NCBI RefSeq assembly: GCF_016031615.1
Contig: NZ_JACYXC010000001.1
Location: 4,898,001 to 4,962,000, forward strand
Origin: Streptomyces pactum
GTDB taxonomy: Bacteria > Actinomycetota > Actinomycetes > Streptomycetales > Streptomycetaceae
Reading direction: 5' to 3'
Length of the DNA: 64,000 nucleotides
The translations under genes were made by a program, and so were the position numbers. Below, piece by piece: positions 17,608 to 26,288 of the stretch. A model generated the notes under the pieces. That model was not told the origin of the DNA, did not search any database, and worked only from the letters and a program-made list of their open reading frames with translations. Every line of letters begins with the position of its first letter. The stretch's first letter is position 1.

Positions 17608-19263
17608 TTGGGCACCGAGCCACGTTCCCACGCGCATTACCGACGGTCCCTGGGGACCGTCGCGCTCACCGCCGTCGGCCTCGGCTCGATCATCGGATCC
17701 GGATGGCTCTTCGGGGCCGAGCGGGCCGCCGCGCTCGCCGGGCCGGCCGCGCTGCTGTCCTGGGTGATCGGCGCGGTGGTGGCCCTCACCATCGCGCTGA
17801 CCTACACCGAGCTGGGGGCGATGTTCCCCAAGGGCGGCGGCATGGTGCGGTACGGCCAGTACTCGCACGGCTCGCTCGCCGGCTACCTCGCCGCCTGGGC
17901 CAACTGGATCGCGATCGTCTCGGTCATCCCCGGTGAGGCCACCGCCTCGATCCAGTACATGAGCAGCTGGGACTTCGCCTGGTGCGAGGGGCTGTACGAC
18001 GGGAAGGAGCTGACCGGGACCGGACTGGCCCTCTCCTCGGTGCTGCTGGTCTTCTACTTCTTCCTCAACTGGTTCGCGATCACCCTCTTCGCGAAGACCA
18101 ACACCGCGATCACCGTCTTCAAGGTCGTGGTGCCGGTGCTGACCGCCGGCGCGCTGATGCTGGCCCACTTCGACACCGGCAACGTCTCCGGCCAGGGCGG
18201 CTTCGCCCCCAACGGCTGGAGCGCCATGTTCAGCGCGGTCGCCGTGGCCGGCATCGTCTGGGCCTTCAACGGCTTCCAGTCCCCGCTCAACATGGCCGGT
18301 GAGGCCCGCGACCCGGGCAGGTCGATGCCCAAGGCGGTGATCGGGTCGATCCTCATCGCCCTGGTGATCTACCTGGCGCTGCAGGTCGCCTTCCTGATGG
18401 CGGTCCCGGCGGCCGACCTGGCCGACGGCGGCTGGGCCGGGCTCGGCTTCGACTCGCCGCTCGCCGACCTCTCCATGGCCTGGGGCCTGAACTGGCTCGC
18501 CATGCTGCTCTACGCCGACGCCTTCATCTCGCCGTCCGGCACCGGCATGATCTACGCCGCCACCACCTCGCGCATGATCCAGGGCGTGCAGGAGAACGGA
18601 CATCTGCCGGGCGTCTTCGGCAAGGTCGATCCGAAGACCGGCGTACCGCGCCCCGCGCTGCTGCTCAACCTGGTGATCGCCTTCATCTTCCTGGCGGTCT
18701 TCCGCGGCTGGGGGTCCATCGCCGAGATCGTCGGCGTGGCCACCGTCATCTCGTACATCACCGGGCCGGTGGCCGTGACCTCGCTGCGCCGGCTGGCGCC
18801 CGGCATGCCGCGTCCGGTGCGGCTGGGGGCCATGCCGGTGATCGCGCCGATCGCGATGATCTTCGGCTCGCTGGTCATGTACTGGGCCCGCTGGCCGCTC
18901 ACCGGCAAGGTCATCCTGATCATGGCGGTCGGTCTGCCGGTGTGGGCCTGGTACGAGCTGCGCAAGCCGTGGGCCCAACTGCGGCCGCACCTGCTCGCCG
19001 GCGCCTGGATGGTGGCGTACCTGCTGGTCATGGCGGTGGTCTCATGGGCCGGCGGGACCGAGTTCGGCGGCCGTGGCTACCTGGCCGAGGGCTGGGACAT
19101 CGTCGTGGTGGCGGTCATCGCGCTGCTCTTCTACTGGTGGGGCGTGCGCAGCGCCTGGCGCAATCCCTCGCTCCTGGAGGTCGAGCGCGAGGCCGGAGTG
19201 GCCTCCGGTGCGGCCCCGGAGGCGACCGGAGAGGGCCGGGAAACGGCCTCGGCCGCCCGCTGA
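17608..19263 (+). CDS. APC-family amino acid permease, YveA-like
   Basis: A 551-residue polytopic membrane protein with about 12 helices. The N-terminus has the APC substrate-site motif (LTAVGLGSIIGSGWLFG). EARDPGRSMPKAVIGS and NGHLPGVFGKVDPKTGVPRP are typical conserved loops. The pattern is closest to the aspartate-proton symporter YveA group, so uptake of an acidic or related amino acid is plausible but unproven. The start is a TTG at 17608 (LGTEPRSHAHYRRSLG), with GAAGGGAG about 10 bases upstream; no ATG or GTG lies in frame nearby. The C-terminal 25 residues are a hydrophilic low-complexity tail. The gene is preceded by a GntR regulator on the same strand. Confidence 0.9.
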   Translation: MGTEPRSHAHYRRSLGTVALTAVGLGSIIGSGWLFGAERAAALAGPAALLSWVIGAVVALTIALTYTELGAMFPKGGGMVRYGQYSHGSLAGYLAAWANWIAIVSVIPGEATASIQYMSSWDFAWCEGLYDGKELTGTGLALSSVLLVFYFFLNWFAITLFAKTNTAITVFKVVVPVLTAGALMLAHFDTGNVSGQGGFAPNGWSAMFSAVAVAGIVWAFNGFQSPLNMAGEARDPGRSMPKAVIGSILIALVIYLALQVAFLMAVPAADLADGGWAGLGFDSPLADLSMAWGLNWLAMLLYADAFISPSGTGMIYAATTSRMIQGVQENGHLPGVFGKVDPKTGVPRPALLLNLVIAFIFLAVFRGWGSIAEIVGVATVISYITGPVAVTSLRRLAPGMPRPVRLGAMPVIAPIAMIFGSLVMYWARWPLTGKVILIMAVGLPVWAWYELRKPWAQLRPHLLAGAWMVAYLLVMAVVSWAGGTEFGGRGYLAEGWDIVVVAVIALLFYWWGVRSAWRNPSLLEVEREAGVASGAAPEATGEGRETASAAR

Positions 19264-19430
19264 GCCCGGGGCAACCCCTGCTCCGGTGGCCGGGATACGT
19301 GCCTCTTTGTGAAAAGCCGTATCCGCTGAGTGAAGGTAGGGCGTACGCTCGGGCATATGCGACCCGGGGTTTCCACCGGGGGACCGGGGGCGTACGCGGG
19401 CGCGTGGCATTCAGCGGAGGGGATATTGCG

Positions 19431-19616
19431 ATGACTGACAGCGGCGCCGTTCTGCCATGGCTGGTGATCCGCCAGGACGACAACGGCAACCGCTACCGCG
19501 TCGGGCGCTACGCCACCAGGAGCGAGGCGCAGGAGGTCGCCGACCGGCTCGACACCAAGGGTCACAAGCAGCTGTACCTGGTGGAACGGACCGCGGCGTC
19601 CCGCCCGGGCACCTGA
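19431..19616 (+). CDS. Small SPOR-like domain protein
   Basis: A 61-residue protein starting at the ATG at 19431, preceded by GGAGGGG 8 to 9 bases upstream. The sequence (WLVIRQDDNGNRYRVGRYATR, then SEAQEVADRLDTKGHKQLYLVE) has the beta-alpha-beta pattern of a SPOR-type peptidoglycan-binding repeat or a similar small conserved streptomycete protein. There is no signal peptide, so a cytoplasmic location is likely unless it travels with a partner. The gap from 19264 to 19430 is lower in GC and contains a possible promoter. No operon partner follows; the next 500 bp are empty. Confidence 0.8.
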   Translation: MTDSGAVLPWLVIRQDDNGNRYRVGRYATRSEAQEVADRLDTKGHKQLYLVERTAASRPGT

Positions 19617-20140
19617 ACCGGGCCGGGCCGTCCGCATCCGGCCCGCCCGGCGATCGGCCCGGGGCGAGTGGTCCGCGCGGGCGCCCCGCTGGGGGCCGCA
19701 GGCTCGGCCACGACACCGCGGGTGCGTGGGCCCGGGCCGCCCGCCCGGGTGGCATCGCGCCGGATCGTCCGCCCGGGCCGGCAGGGCCGGGGCCGGCTCC
19801 CCGGCCGCGGTCGGCGCGGTCGGCGCGGGCGGTTGCCCGGAGCCGGCGCCGGGCGTGGCCGCCCGTCCTGGCGAGTCGCCGATCGGCCGGCGGGGGGCGC
19901 CCGGGCCCGGGTCCCGGGCCGGTGATTTGCGCCGATGCGGCGGGCCGAGCCGGTGCCGCGGTGGTGGACCTGGGCGGTCCGCCCCCGGCCGCCGCGGGCC
20001 GGGTGTGCCCGGGTGTCGCGGGCCAGGCCGGGGCGTGGACGGGCGCCGGGACGTGGACGGGCCGGGCGGCGCCGCAGCGGCGCCCGTGGTGCGACCTCCC
20101 GGCCGCCGGGCCGGGTTCCGGCTGCCGTAGGGTGCCGGGC
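19617..20140. other. GC-rich gene-free stretch
   Basis: Frames are open on both strands here only because of extreme GC content; none has a recognisable domain or a good ribosome site. I see no clear repeat, hairpin or RNA. Confidence 0.4.
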
Positions 20141-20545
20141 ATGAGCGTGCGTGTGGTGGTGGGCGGTGCGGTGATCGACGGCGGACGGCTGCTGGCCGCC
20201 CGGCGCAGCGCGCCGCCGGAGCTGGCCGGCCGCTGGGAGCTGCCGGGGGGCAAGGCCGAACCGGGGGAGACCCCCGACCAGGCCCTCGTCCGCGAGCTGC
20301 GGGAGGAGCTGGGCATCGAGGTGGAGCCGCTGGAGGCGCTGCCCGGTGAGTGGCCGCTGAAGCCCGGTTACGTGCTCCAGGTGTGGACCGCGGCTCTGCG
20401 CTCGGGTACGCCGCGTCCGCTCCAGGACCACGACGAGCTGCGCTGGGTCACCCCGGAAACGGCCGGCGAGGTGGACTGGCTGGAGGCGGACCGGCCCGCG
20501 GTCGCGGAGGCGCTCCGCCGGCTCGTCCCGGACACCGCCGGGTGA
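20141..20545 (+). CDS. Nudix hydrolase, MutT-like
   Basis: A 134-residue protein (MSVRVVVGGAVIDGGRLLAA) with the complete Nudix box G37-x5-E43-x7-R51E52-L-x-E55E56-x-G58-I, which binds the catalytic metal ions. WELPGGKAEPGE and the short length fit MutT/8-oxo-dGTP diphosphatase-type enzymes that sanitise oxidised nucleotides. Exact substrate choice cannot be read from the motif. The start is the ATG at 20141; a clear ribosome site is not obvious. The gene stands alone and is followed by a 950-bp region without genes that starts with tandem repeats. Confidence 0.88.
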   Translation: MSVRVVVGGAVIDGGRLLAARRSAPPELAGRWELPGGKAEPGETPDQALVRELREELGIEVEPLEALPGEWPLKPGYVLQVWTAALRSGTPRPLQDHDELRWVTPETAGEVDWLEADRPAVAEALRRLVPDTAG

Positions 20546-20690
20546 CCTCGCCGGACACCGCCGGCTGACCTGCGGTACGCCGCCGCATGACTGCCGTACG
20601 CCGCCGGCTGTCCCTGCCGTACGCCACTGCCTGACCCCGCGGACCCCGCCGGCTGACCTCGCCGTACGCCGCCGTCGCGGGCGTCGTCAC
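20546..20690. repeat. Degenerate 22-25 bp tandem repeat after the Nudix gene
   Basis: Five or six units related to CCGGCTGACCTCGCCGTACG follow directly on the Nudix stop codon. The gap 20546-21498 otherwise holds no credible gene. Open frames on both strands there are repetitive, Pro/Arg/Gly-rich and lack start signals. Confidence 0.6.
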
Positions 20691-21048
20691 CGTCCCGGGC
20701 GCCGCCGCGCCCCGGTGCCGTCCGTATGTGCCGCTGGCCCGGCCTCGGCTCCCGCTGCCCGGCGCGCGACCCTGCCGTTCGCCCCGGACACCGCTCCGCG
20801 CCGGACCCGGCCGTTCGCCCCCGGGCGCCGGGCGGCGCGGACGCTGCTGCCCGGCGCGGATGCCGTTCGGCCGGCCCCTCCTCGGGTCCGGCCTGGAGGC
20901 CGTGGGCGGCCGGCCCCCGGTGCGGGCCGCCCCTCACCCGGGAGCCGCGCGCCGCTGCCCCGACCCCGCCCGTCAGCCGGTTCTCGCCGCAGGCGGTCCG
21001 ACTGGTGGACGCCGCCGCCAGGGCCCTCAGGACCCGCACGCCGACCGT

Positions 21049-21170
21049 GGCCCGCACCGGCCCGGGGCCACCCGGGGTACCGGCTCGGGACCGCCCGGGC
21101 GCAGGACCGCCCGGGCCCGGGCCCGCACCGGCCCGGGGCCACCCGGGGTACCGGCTCGGGACCGCCCGGG
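21049..21170. repeat. Perfect 51-bp direct repeat, 71-bp period
   Basis: The block 21049-21099 is repeated without a mismatch at 21120-21170. It starts GGCCCGCACCGG and ends ACCGCCCGGG; the 20 bp between the copies are also GC-rich. Perfect identity suggests a recent duplication in non-coding DNA. Confidence 0.85.
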
Positions 21171-21498
21171 TACGGGTCCGCGCCGACACCGCACCGTGCA
21201 CCCACCCGCTCCGGCCCCTCCCGCCGCTCCCTCCGGGGCCGCCCCCGCCCCTCCGGACGCTGCCCGCCCCGCCTCGCCGTCTCCCCTCGTATCGGCCCGC
21301 CTCGCCCCGTCCCGCGCCCGCCCCGGCGGCGCCCGTCCCGGTGGGCGCGTGCCCCGGCGCGGGTGGAGGCGGGGGACCGTCGCCGGGTACGCCGAACGTG
21401 CCTCGCACCACCGGTCGTACGGTATTCCGAGCTGAATATCGGGTATGTGCTGATTAACCTCCCTTAAGCCGGGCAATTCCGGCGGGGCTCACTCTCTG

Positions 21499-21936
21499 AT
21501 GCGGGAAGTGGTCGGTGTGGGCGACGGCGTGAAGGCGGTGGCGTCCGCCCCCGACTACGCGGAGTGGACCTTCCCCGCCGAGCCGGACACCGTACGCTCG
21601 GCCCGGGAAGTGGTCCGGGCCACGCTGGACTCCTGGGGGCTGCAGTCGGTCCGCGATGTGACGGTGCTGCTCGTCAGCGAGCTGGTCACCAACTCCCTGC
21701 GCTACGCCAGCGCGCCGATCGGCGTCCGGCTCCGGCACCACCCCAGCCCCGGGCACGCGCTGCTGGTGGTGGAGGTCTCCGACCCGCTGGAGGAGCCGCC
21801 CCGGGAGCGCGAGGCCGCCCCCGACGACGAGGGCGGGCGGGGGCTGCGGCTGGTCGCCGACGTCTCCCGGCGTTGGGGGGCACGCCGCGACAAAGCCGGA
21901 AAAACTGTCTGGTTCGAAATGGCGCTGCCCGGCTAG
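21499..21936 (+). CDS. Anti-sigma-type serine kinase, RsbW/HATPase family
   Basis: A 145-residue protein with a single GHKL ATPase domain. The N box is ELVTNSLRYA and the G1 box is DDEGGRGLRLV; it ends GKTVWFEMALPG, as streptomycete members of the family do. Relatives bind a sigma factor and phosphorylate an anti-anti-sigma protein. The start is the ATG at 21499 (MREVVGVGDGVKAVASAP). The next gene ends in a very similar kinase domain fused to a phosphatase, so the two may act on the same or competing partners. No sigma factor or STAS antagonist is encoded nearby. The region just before it (about 21425-21490) is AT-rich and probably holds its promoter. Confidence 0.88.
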   Translation: MREVVGVGDGVKAVASAPDYAEWTFPAEPDTVRSAREVVRATLDSWGLQSVRDVTVLLVSELVTNSLRYASAPIGVRLRHHPSPGHALLVVEVSDPLEEPPREREAAPDDEGGRGLRLVADVSRRWGARRDKAGKTVWFEMALPG

Positions 21937-22105
21937 GAGACTGCCGAAGGATGTGCAGTTGAAGGGAAGCGATTGCAGAAAACGGGAACCTGAGTGTGGG
22001 ATGAGACCGTGCTGTGATCGTGAAGGGCGTGCTCCGGATAGCGAGGTGCAGGATACTCAGCTGTCTGAGGCCGGTCCGAGACCTGAGCCGGAGGGGACGG
22101 GCAGC

Positions 22106-25105
22106 GTGAGCGAGAAGCCATCGGGGGCGCAGAGGCCCGACGACATCATGTCCGCGCCGATGTGGCAGAGCAGCCCGCCGGGATCGATCTACGAACACAT
22201 CCGCGTCGCCTCCTTCGCCCTCGGACCGGACGGCCGCATCACGGAGTGGAGCGAACGCGCGGCCCAGCTCTTCGGGCTGACGGCCCGGCAGGCGATCGGC
22301 CGGGACCCGGTGGAGGCCCTGATGCCGGCCGACCTGCGGGACGCCGGGCACCGCAAGGTCAGCGAACTCCTCGACGGCAGGGAATGGACCGGCCTGGTGC
22401 CCTACCGGACCCCGGGCGACCCGGGCGGGCAGGGCCTCGCCGAGATCTATGTGATGCCCTCCCGCACCGAGGACGGCGAGCGCACCGCGCTCTGTATCGC
22501 CGTGGACCTCAACGACCTGCGCCGTATGGAGACCGACCTTGCCGCGTCGCAGGCCGTTTTCGGTCAATCTCCGATCGGTTTCTTCTTCTGTGGTACAGAC
22601 CTGCGGATGCTCCGTGTCAACGAACGGTTCGCGACGGTCTTCGGCCGCCCCGCCGAGGAGTACCGGGGCGTGCTCCCGGAGGACCTGCTGCCGCGCGCCG
22701 AGGCCGACCGGCTGAGCGCCGCGATCCGCCAGGTCCTGGAGAGCGGCCGGCCGGTCACCGACATGCCACTGGTCGGCAACGTGCCCTCCAGTCCGGAGCG
22801 GCGCCGCTGGTCGATCTCCCTGTACCGGCTGCACGGCGGCTCCGGCCGGCCGATCGGCGTCGCCGGCGTGGGCACCGACGTCACCGGTCGCCGCCGCGCC
22901 GAGCTGGAGGCGGCCGGCGTACGGCGCAACCTGGCGCTGCTCAACGCGGCCGGCGCCCGAATAGGCACCTCGCTCGACCTGGAGACCACCGCCCGCGAGC
23001 TGCTGGACGTGGCCGTACCGCAGTTCTGCGACCTGGCCGCCGTCGACCTCTACCAGGGCCTGCTCACCGGTGACGAGGCGCCGCCCGGACTCGCCGACGG
23101 CAGCGCCGAGCTGCGCCGGGTGGCCTTCGCCAGCGCCGTCTCCGACGGACCGGTGGCGATCTTCGACTGCTGCCGCGCCGACGACGCCGGCCAGGGACTG
23201 CACGCCCGGCCGGTCCAGGTCGGCGAGGTCCACCGCTACCCCTTCGACTCCCCGTGCGCCGGCGCCCTGCGCACCTCCCAGGTACGGGTGGTGAACGGCC
23301 GGGACGGCGGGCAGACCCCCGAGCTGGGCGCCGTGCTCCAGTCCACCCTGGTGGTGCCGATGGTCGCCCGGGACACCGTCGTCGGACTGGTCCAGTTCTC
23401 CCGCACCAAGGGCAGCGAGCCCTTCGGGGAACGGGACACCGCGCTCGCGGTGGAGCTGGCCGCCCGCGCCGCGGTCTGCATCGACAACGCCCGGCTCTAC
23501 CGCCGCGAGCACGAGCGCGCGCTGATCCTCCAGCGCAGCCTGCTGCCGCCCGGCGACCCGGAGGCCGCCGGGCTCGACATCGCCTGCCGGTACCAGCCCA
23601 GCAACGAGGCCACCGAGGTCGGCGGCGACTGGTTCGACGTGATCCAGCTGCCCGGCCACCGCACCGCGCTGGTGGTCGGCGACGTGATGGGCCGCGGGCT
23701 GCGCGCCGCGGTGGCCATGGGGGAGCTGCGCACCGCGGTCCGCACCCTGGCGCTGCTCGACATGGAACCCGCCGAGGTGCTCTCCGCCCTCGACGAGATC
23801 GCCCGCGGCCTGGGCACCACCGGAACGGCCAGCACCGGCAGCCGGGCGGCCCGCGCGCAGCGGGCCCGCCCGGACGCCGACGGCCGCTCCACCGACCTGT
23901 CCGAGGTCTACCTGGCCACCTGCGTCTACGCCGTCTACGACTCGGTGACCCGGCGCTGCACCTTCGCCAACGCCGGACACCTGCCGCCGGTCCTGGTCGA
24001 GCCGGGCAAGGAGGCGGTGTTGATGGACGTCCCGCCCGGGATGCCGCTGGGCGTCGGCGGCGAGCCCTTCGAGGAGCTGGAGGTGGAGCTCCCCGAGGGC
24101 GCCCTGCTCGCCCTCTACACCGACGGGCTGGTCGAGTCCCGGGACCACGCCCTCGACGACGGGCTCCAGGTCTTCCGCCGGGCGCTCACCACCCCCGCCG
24201 CCCCGTCCCGTACGGCCGGATCGGAGACGTCCACCGTCCCGTCCCGTACGGCCGGATCGGAGACATCCGTCGTCCGGTCCCGTACGACCGGGCCGGAGAC
24301 GCCCACCGTCCCGTCCCGTGTGACGGGGCCGGAGACGTCCGCCCTCCCGCCCCGCACCACCGGGCCGGCGACGTCCGGCGTCCCCTCGCGGGCCACCGGA
24401 CCGGCCACCCCCGGTGTCCCGCCCCGGACCGCCGGACCGGCCACGCCCGGCATCCCGGCGTCCCGCGCGACCGGACCGGTGACCGCCGGCGTCCCGCCCC
24501 GGACCCCCGGGCCGGTCGCCGCCGGTGCCGGCCCCGCCCCGGCGCGCTTCGAGGCGTCGCTGGAGGACATCTGCGACCACGTCCTCGACACCCTCGACCC
24601 GCACCACGGCGAGGACGACATCGCCCTGCTGATGGCCCGGGTCCAGGGCCTGCCCGCCGAATCGGTCGGCGACTGGCGGCTGCCCAGCGACGCCCGCTCG
24701 GTGGGCCGGGCCCGCGAACTCGCCCGCCGCCAGCTGGAGACCTGGGGCCTGGAGGCCCTCGCGGACACCACCGAACTGCTGGTGAGCGAGCTGGTCACCA
24801 ACGCGCTGCGGTACGGCGAGGTGGGCGTGCCGCCGGACCGGCGCGGCGACGAGATACGGCTGCGGCTGCTGCTGGACCGCACCCTGGTGTGCGAGGTGTG
24901 GGACAGCGGGCTGGTCCAGCCGCGCCGCCGCCGGGCCCGGGACACCGACGAGGGCGGCCGCGGCCTCCAGCTGGTCGGCCTGCTCAGCTCGTCCTGGGGC
25001 AGCCGCCGCACCCCGCGGGGCAAGACCGTCTGGTTCGAGATGGCACTGCCCGAGGCCGGCGCGGTACAGCCCGACTCGGTGGAGGCGCTGCTCAGCCTCT
25101 TCTGA
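22106..25105 (+). CDS. PAS-PAS-GAF-PP2C phosphatase fused to an RsbW-type kinase domain
   Basis: The GTG at 22106 (MSEKPSGAQRPDD) has GGAGGGG about 10 bases upstream. A GTG at 21953 is also in frame, but the extra 51 residues are Cys-rich and look like leader DNA. The order over 999 residues is PAS (about 25-130), PAS (about 135-265), GAF (about 280-450), SpoIIE-type phosphatase (GGDWFDVIQL, VVGDVMGRGL, LYTDGLVES), nine 12-residue repeats (701-809), the phosphatase end (EDDIALLMARV), then a GHKL kinase (ELLVSELVTNALRYG, DEGGRGLQLVG). One polypeptide thus carries opposing activities of a partner switch. The phosphatase core metal ligands appear intact, so the repeats probably form a loop. Confidence 0.9.
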   Translation: MSEKPSGAQRPDDIMSAPMWQSSPPGSIYEHIRVASFALGPDGRITEWSERAAQLFGLTARQAIGRDPVEALMPADLRDAGHRKVSELLDGREWTGLVPYRTPGDPGGQGLAEIYVMPSRTEDGERTALCIAVDLNDLRRMETDLAASQAVFGQSPIGFFFCGTDLRMLRVNERFATVFGRPAEEYRGVLPEDLLPRAEADRLSAAIRQVLESGRPVTDMPLVGNVPSSPERRRWSISLYRLHGGSGRPIGVAGVGTDVTGRRRAELEAAGVRRNLALLNAAGARIGTSLDLETTARELLDVAVPQFCDLAAVDLYQGLLTGDEAPPGLADGSAELRRVAFASAVSDGPVAIFDCCRADDAGQGLHARPVQVGEVHRYPFDSPCAGALRTSQVRVVNGRDGGQTPELGAVLQSTLVVPMVARDTVVGLVQFSRTKGSEPFGERDTALAVELAARAAVCIDNARLYRREHERALILQRSLLPPGDPEAAGLDIACRYQPSNEATEVGGDWFDVIQLPGHRTALVVGDVMGRGLRAAVAMGELRTAVRTLALLDMEPAEVLSALDEIARGLGTTGTASTGSRAARAQRARPDADGRSTDLSEVYLATCVYAVYDSVTRRCTFANAGHLPPVLVEPGKEAVLMDVPPGMPLGVGGEPFEELEVELPEGALLALYTDGLVESRDHALDDGLQVFRRALTTPAAPSRTAGSETSTVPSRTAGSETSVVRSRTTGPETPTVPSRVTGPETSALPPRTTGPATSGVPSRATGPATPGVPPRTAGPATPGIPASRATGPVTAGVPPRTPGPVAAGAGPAPARFEASLEDICDHVLDTLDPHHGEDDIALLMARVQGLPAESVGDWRLPSDARSVGRARELARRQLETWGLEALADTTELLVSELVTNALRYGEVGVPPDRRGDEIRLRLLLDRTLVCEVWDSGLVQPRRRRARDTDEGGRGLQLVGLLSSSWGSRRTPRGKTVWFEMALPEAGAVQPDSVEALLSLF
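24206..24532 (+). repeat. 36-bp coding tandem repeat, nine units, inside the phosphatase domain
   Basis: Units start at 24206, 24242, 24278, 24314, 24350, 24386, 24422, 24461 and 24497; one extra GCG codon follows the seventh. They encode SRTAGSETSTVP-type 12-mers that drift gradually to PRTPGPVAAGAG. Neighbouring units are most alike, as expected for slippage or unequal exchange. The frame is kept throughout. Confidence 0.9.
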
Positions 25106-25364
25106 ACCGTCCGCCGCCGGCCGTTCGCGGGGGCGGCTCAGGTCTCTTCCGGGCCGCCGACCGCTTCCGGGCCGCCGACCGCTTCGGGAAGGCCGGGGGC
25201 CGCTCCGGGCCGGGCACCGCGTCCGGGCCGCCGGCCGCTTGGGCCGGGCACGCTTCCGGGCCGCCGACCGCTTCCGAGCCGCCGACCGCCCCGGCGTCGC
25301 CGGTCCGGCCGGCGGCCGCACGGCGCCCGGTACGGCCCCGCGGTGCCGCGTGGCCGCCGCCGGG
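25106..25364. repeat. Convergent intergenic region with 18-bp repeats
   Basis: TTCCGGGCCGCCGACCGC occurs in pairs at about 25146-25182 and, slightly changed, at about 25252-25288, with degenerate copies between. It separates the phosphatase gene from the convergent sdhB. There is no credible gene. If translated from the minus strand the unit would encode a six-residue AVGGPE-like repeat, but the sdhB stop lies before it. Confidence 0.6.
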
Positions 25365-26270
25365 TCAGTCGCGGCGGCGGCGGATCCGGCTGCCCAGCCA
25401 GACCAGCGGGTCGTACCTGCGGTCCACCACGCGTTCCTTCAGCGGGATCAGCGCGTTGTCGGTGATCCGGATGGACTCCGGGCACACCTCGGTGCAGCAC
25501 TTGGTGATGTTGCAGTAGCCCAGCCCGTGCTCCTGCTGCGCGGTGCGCCGGCGGTCCAGGCCCGCCTCGGCCGCCGCGTCCAGCGGGTGCATGTCCAGCT
25601 CGGCGATCCGCATCAGGAAGCGCGGCCCGGCGAACGCGGCCTTGTTCTCCTCGAAGTCCCGCACCACGTGGCAGGTGTCCTGGCACAGGAAGCACTCGAT
25701 GCACTTGCGGAACTCCTGTGACCGGGCCACGTCCTCCTGGGCCATCCGGTACTCGCCGGGCGCCAGGCCCTCCGGCGGCACGAACGAGGGCACCTCCCGG
25801 GCCTTGGCGTAGTTGAACGACACATCGGTGACCAGGTCGCGGACGACCGGGAAGGCCCGCAGCGGGGTGATGGTGACCGTCTCCGCGGGGCCGAACACCG
25901 ACATCCGGGTCATGCACAGCAGCCGGGGCCGGCCGTTGATCTCGGCGCTGCACGAACCGCACTTGCCCGCCTTGCAGTTCCACCGGACGGCCAAGTCGGG
26001 CGCCTGGGTGGCCTGGAGCCGGTGGACGATGTCCAGCACCACCTCGCCCTCGTTCACCTCGACCCGGAAGTCCGCCAGGCCGCCGCCGGCCGCGTCCCCG
26101 CGCCACACGCGGAAGTGCGCCTGGTACGACCCGGACGCCGCCGCCCCGCCGGACCCCGCCGCCGCCCCGCCGGACCCCGCCGACCCGTCCGGCCTCGCCC
26201 CGGACCTCGCCGCCCCCGGACGCACCGCCGGAGTCCGCCGACCCACCGCCGGGCCGCGCCGTCCGTCCAC
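25365..26270 (-). CDS. sdhB: Succinate dehydrogenase/fumarate reductase iron-sulfur subunit
   Basis: The electron-transfer subunit of complex II at the inner face of the membrane. Ligands for all three clusters are visible: Cys99, Cys104, Cys107 and Cys119 for [2Fe-2S] (NCKAGKCGSCSAE); Cys190, Cys193, Cys196 and Cys200 (CIECFLCQDTC); and Cys253, Cys258, Cys259 and Cys263 (CNITKCCTEVC) for the [4Fe-4S] and [3Fe-4S] centres. The core starts at about residue 48 (SYQAHFRVWRGD). The preceding 47 residues from the GTG at 26270 are low-complexity, and family members normally start just before this point. An alternative GTG at 26292 overlapping the sdhA stop would fit operon habits but is out of frame, hinting at another small indel. 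It is last in the sdhCAB operon. Confidence 0.9.
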   Translation of the reverse strand: MDGRRGPAVGRRTPAVRPGAARSGARPDGSAGSGGAAAGSGGAAASGSYQAHFRVWRGDAAGGGLADFRVEVNEGEVVLDIVHRLQATQAPDLAVRWNCKAGKCGSCSAEINGRPRLLCMTRMSVFGPAETVTITPLRAFPVVRDLVTDVSFNYAKAREVPSFVPPEGLAPGEYRMAQEDVARSQEFRKCIECFLCQDTCHVVRDFEENKAAFAGPRFLMRIAELDMHPLDAAAEAGLDRRRTAQQEHGLGYCNITKCCTEVCPESIRITDNALIPLKERVVDRRYDPLVWLGSRIRRRRD

Positions 26271-26288
26271 CGTCGTCCCTGCTCGCGC

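Noticed and set aside
20368..21411. 347-codon minus-strand frame over the intergenic repeats
   Set aside because: Low complexity only, overlaps the Nudix gene, and is interrupted by repeat structure; no homology-like motif.
21686..25321. 1211-codon minus-strand frame opposite the phosphatase-kinase fusion
   Set aside because: A repetitive Gly/Arg/Asp-rich product typical of antisense to high-GC genes; no start signal or domain.
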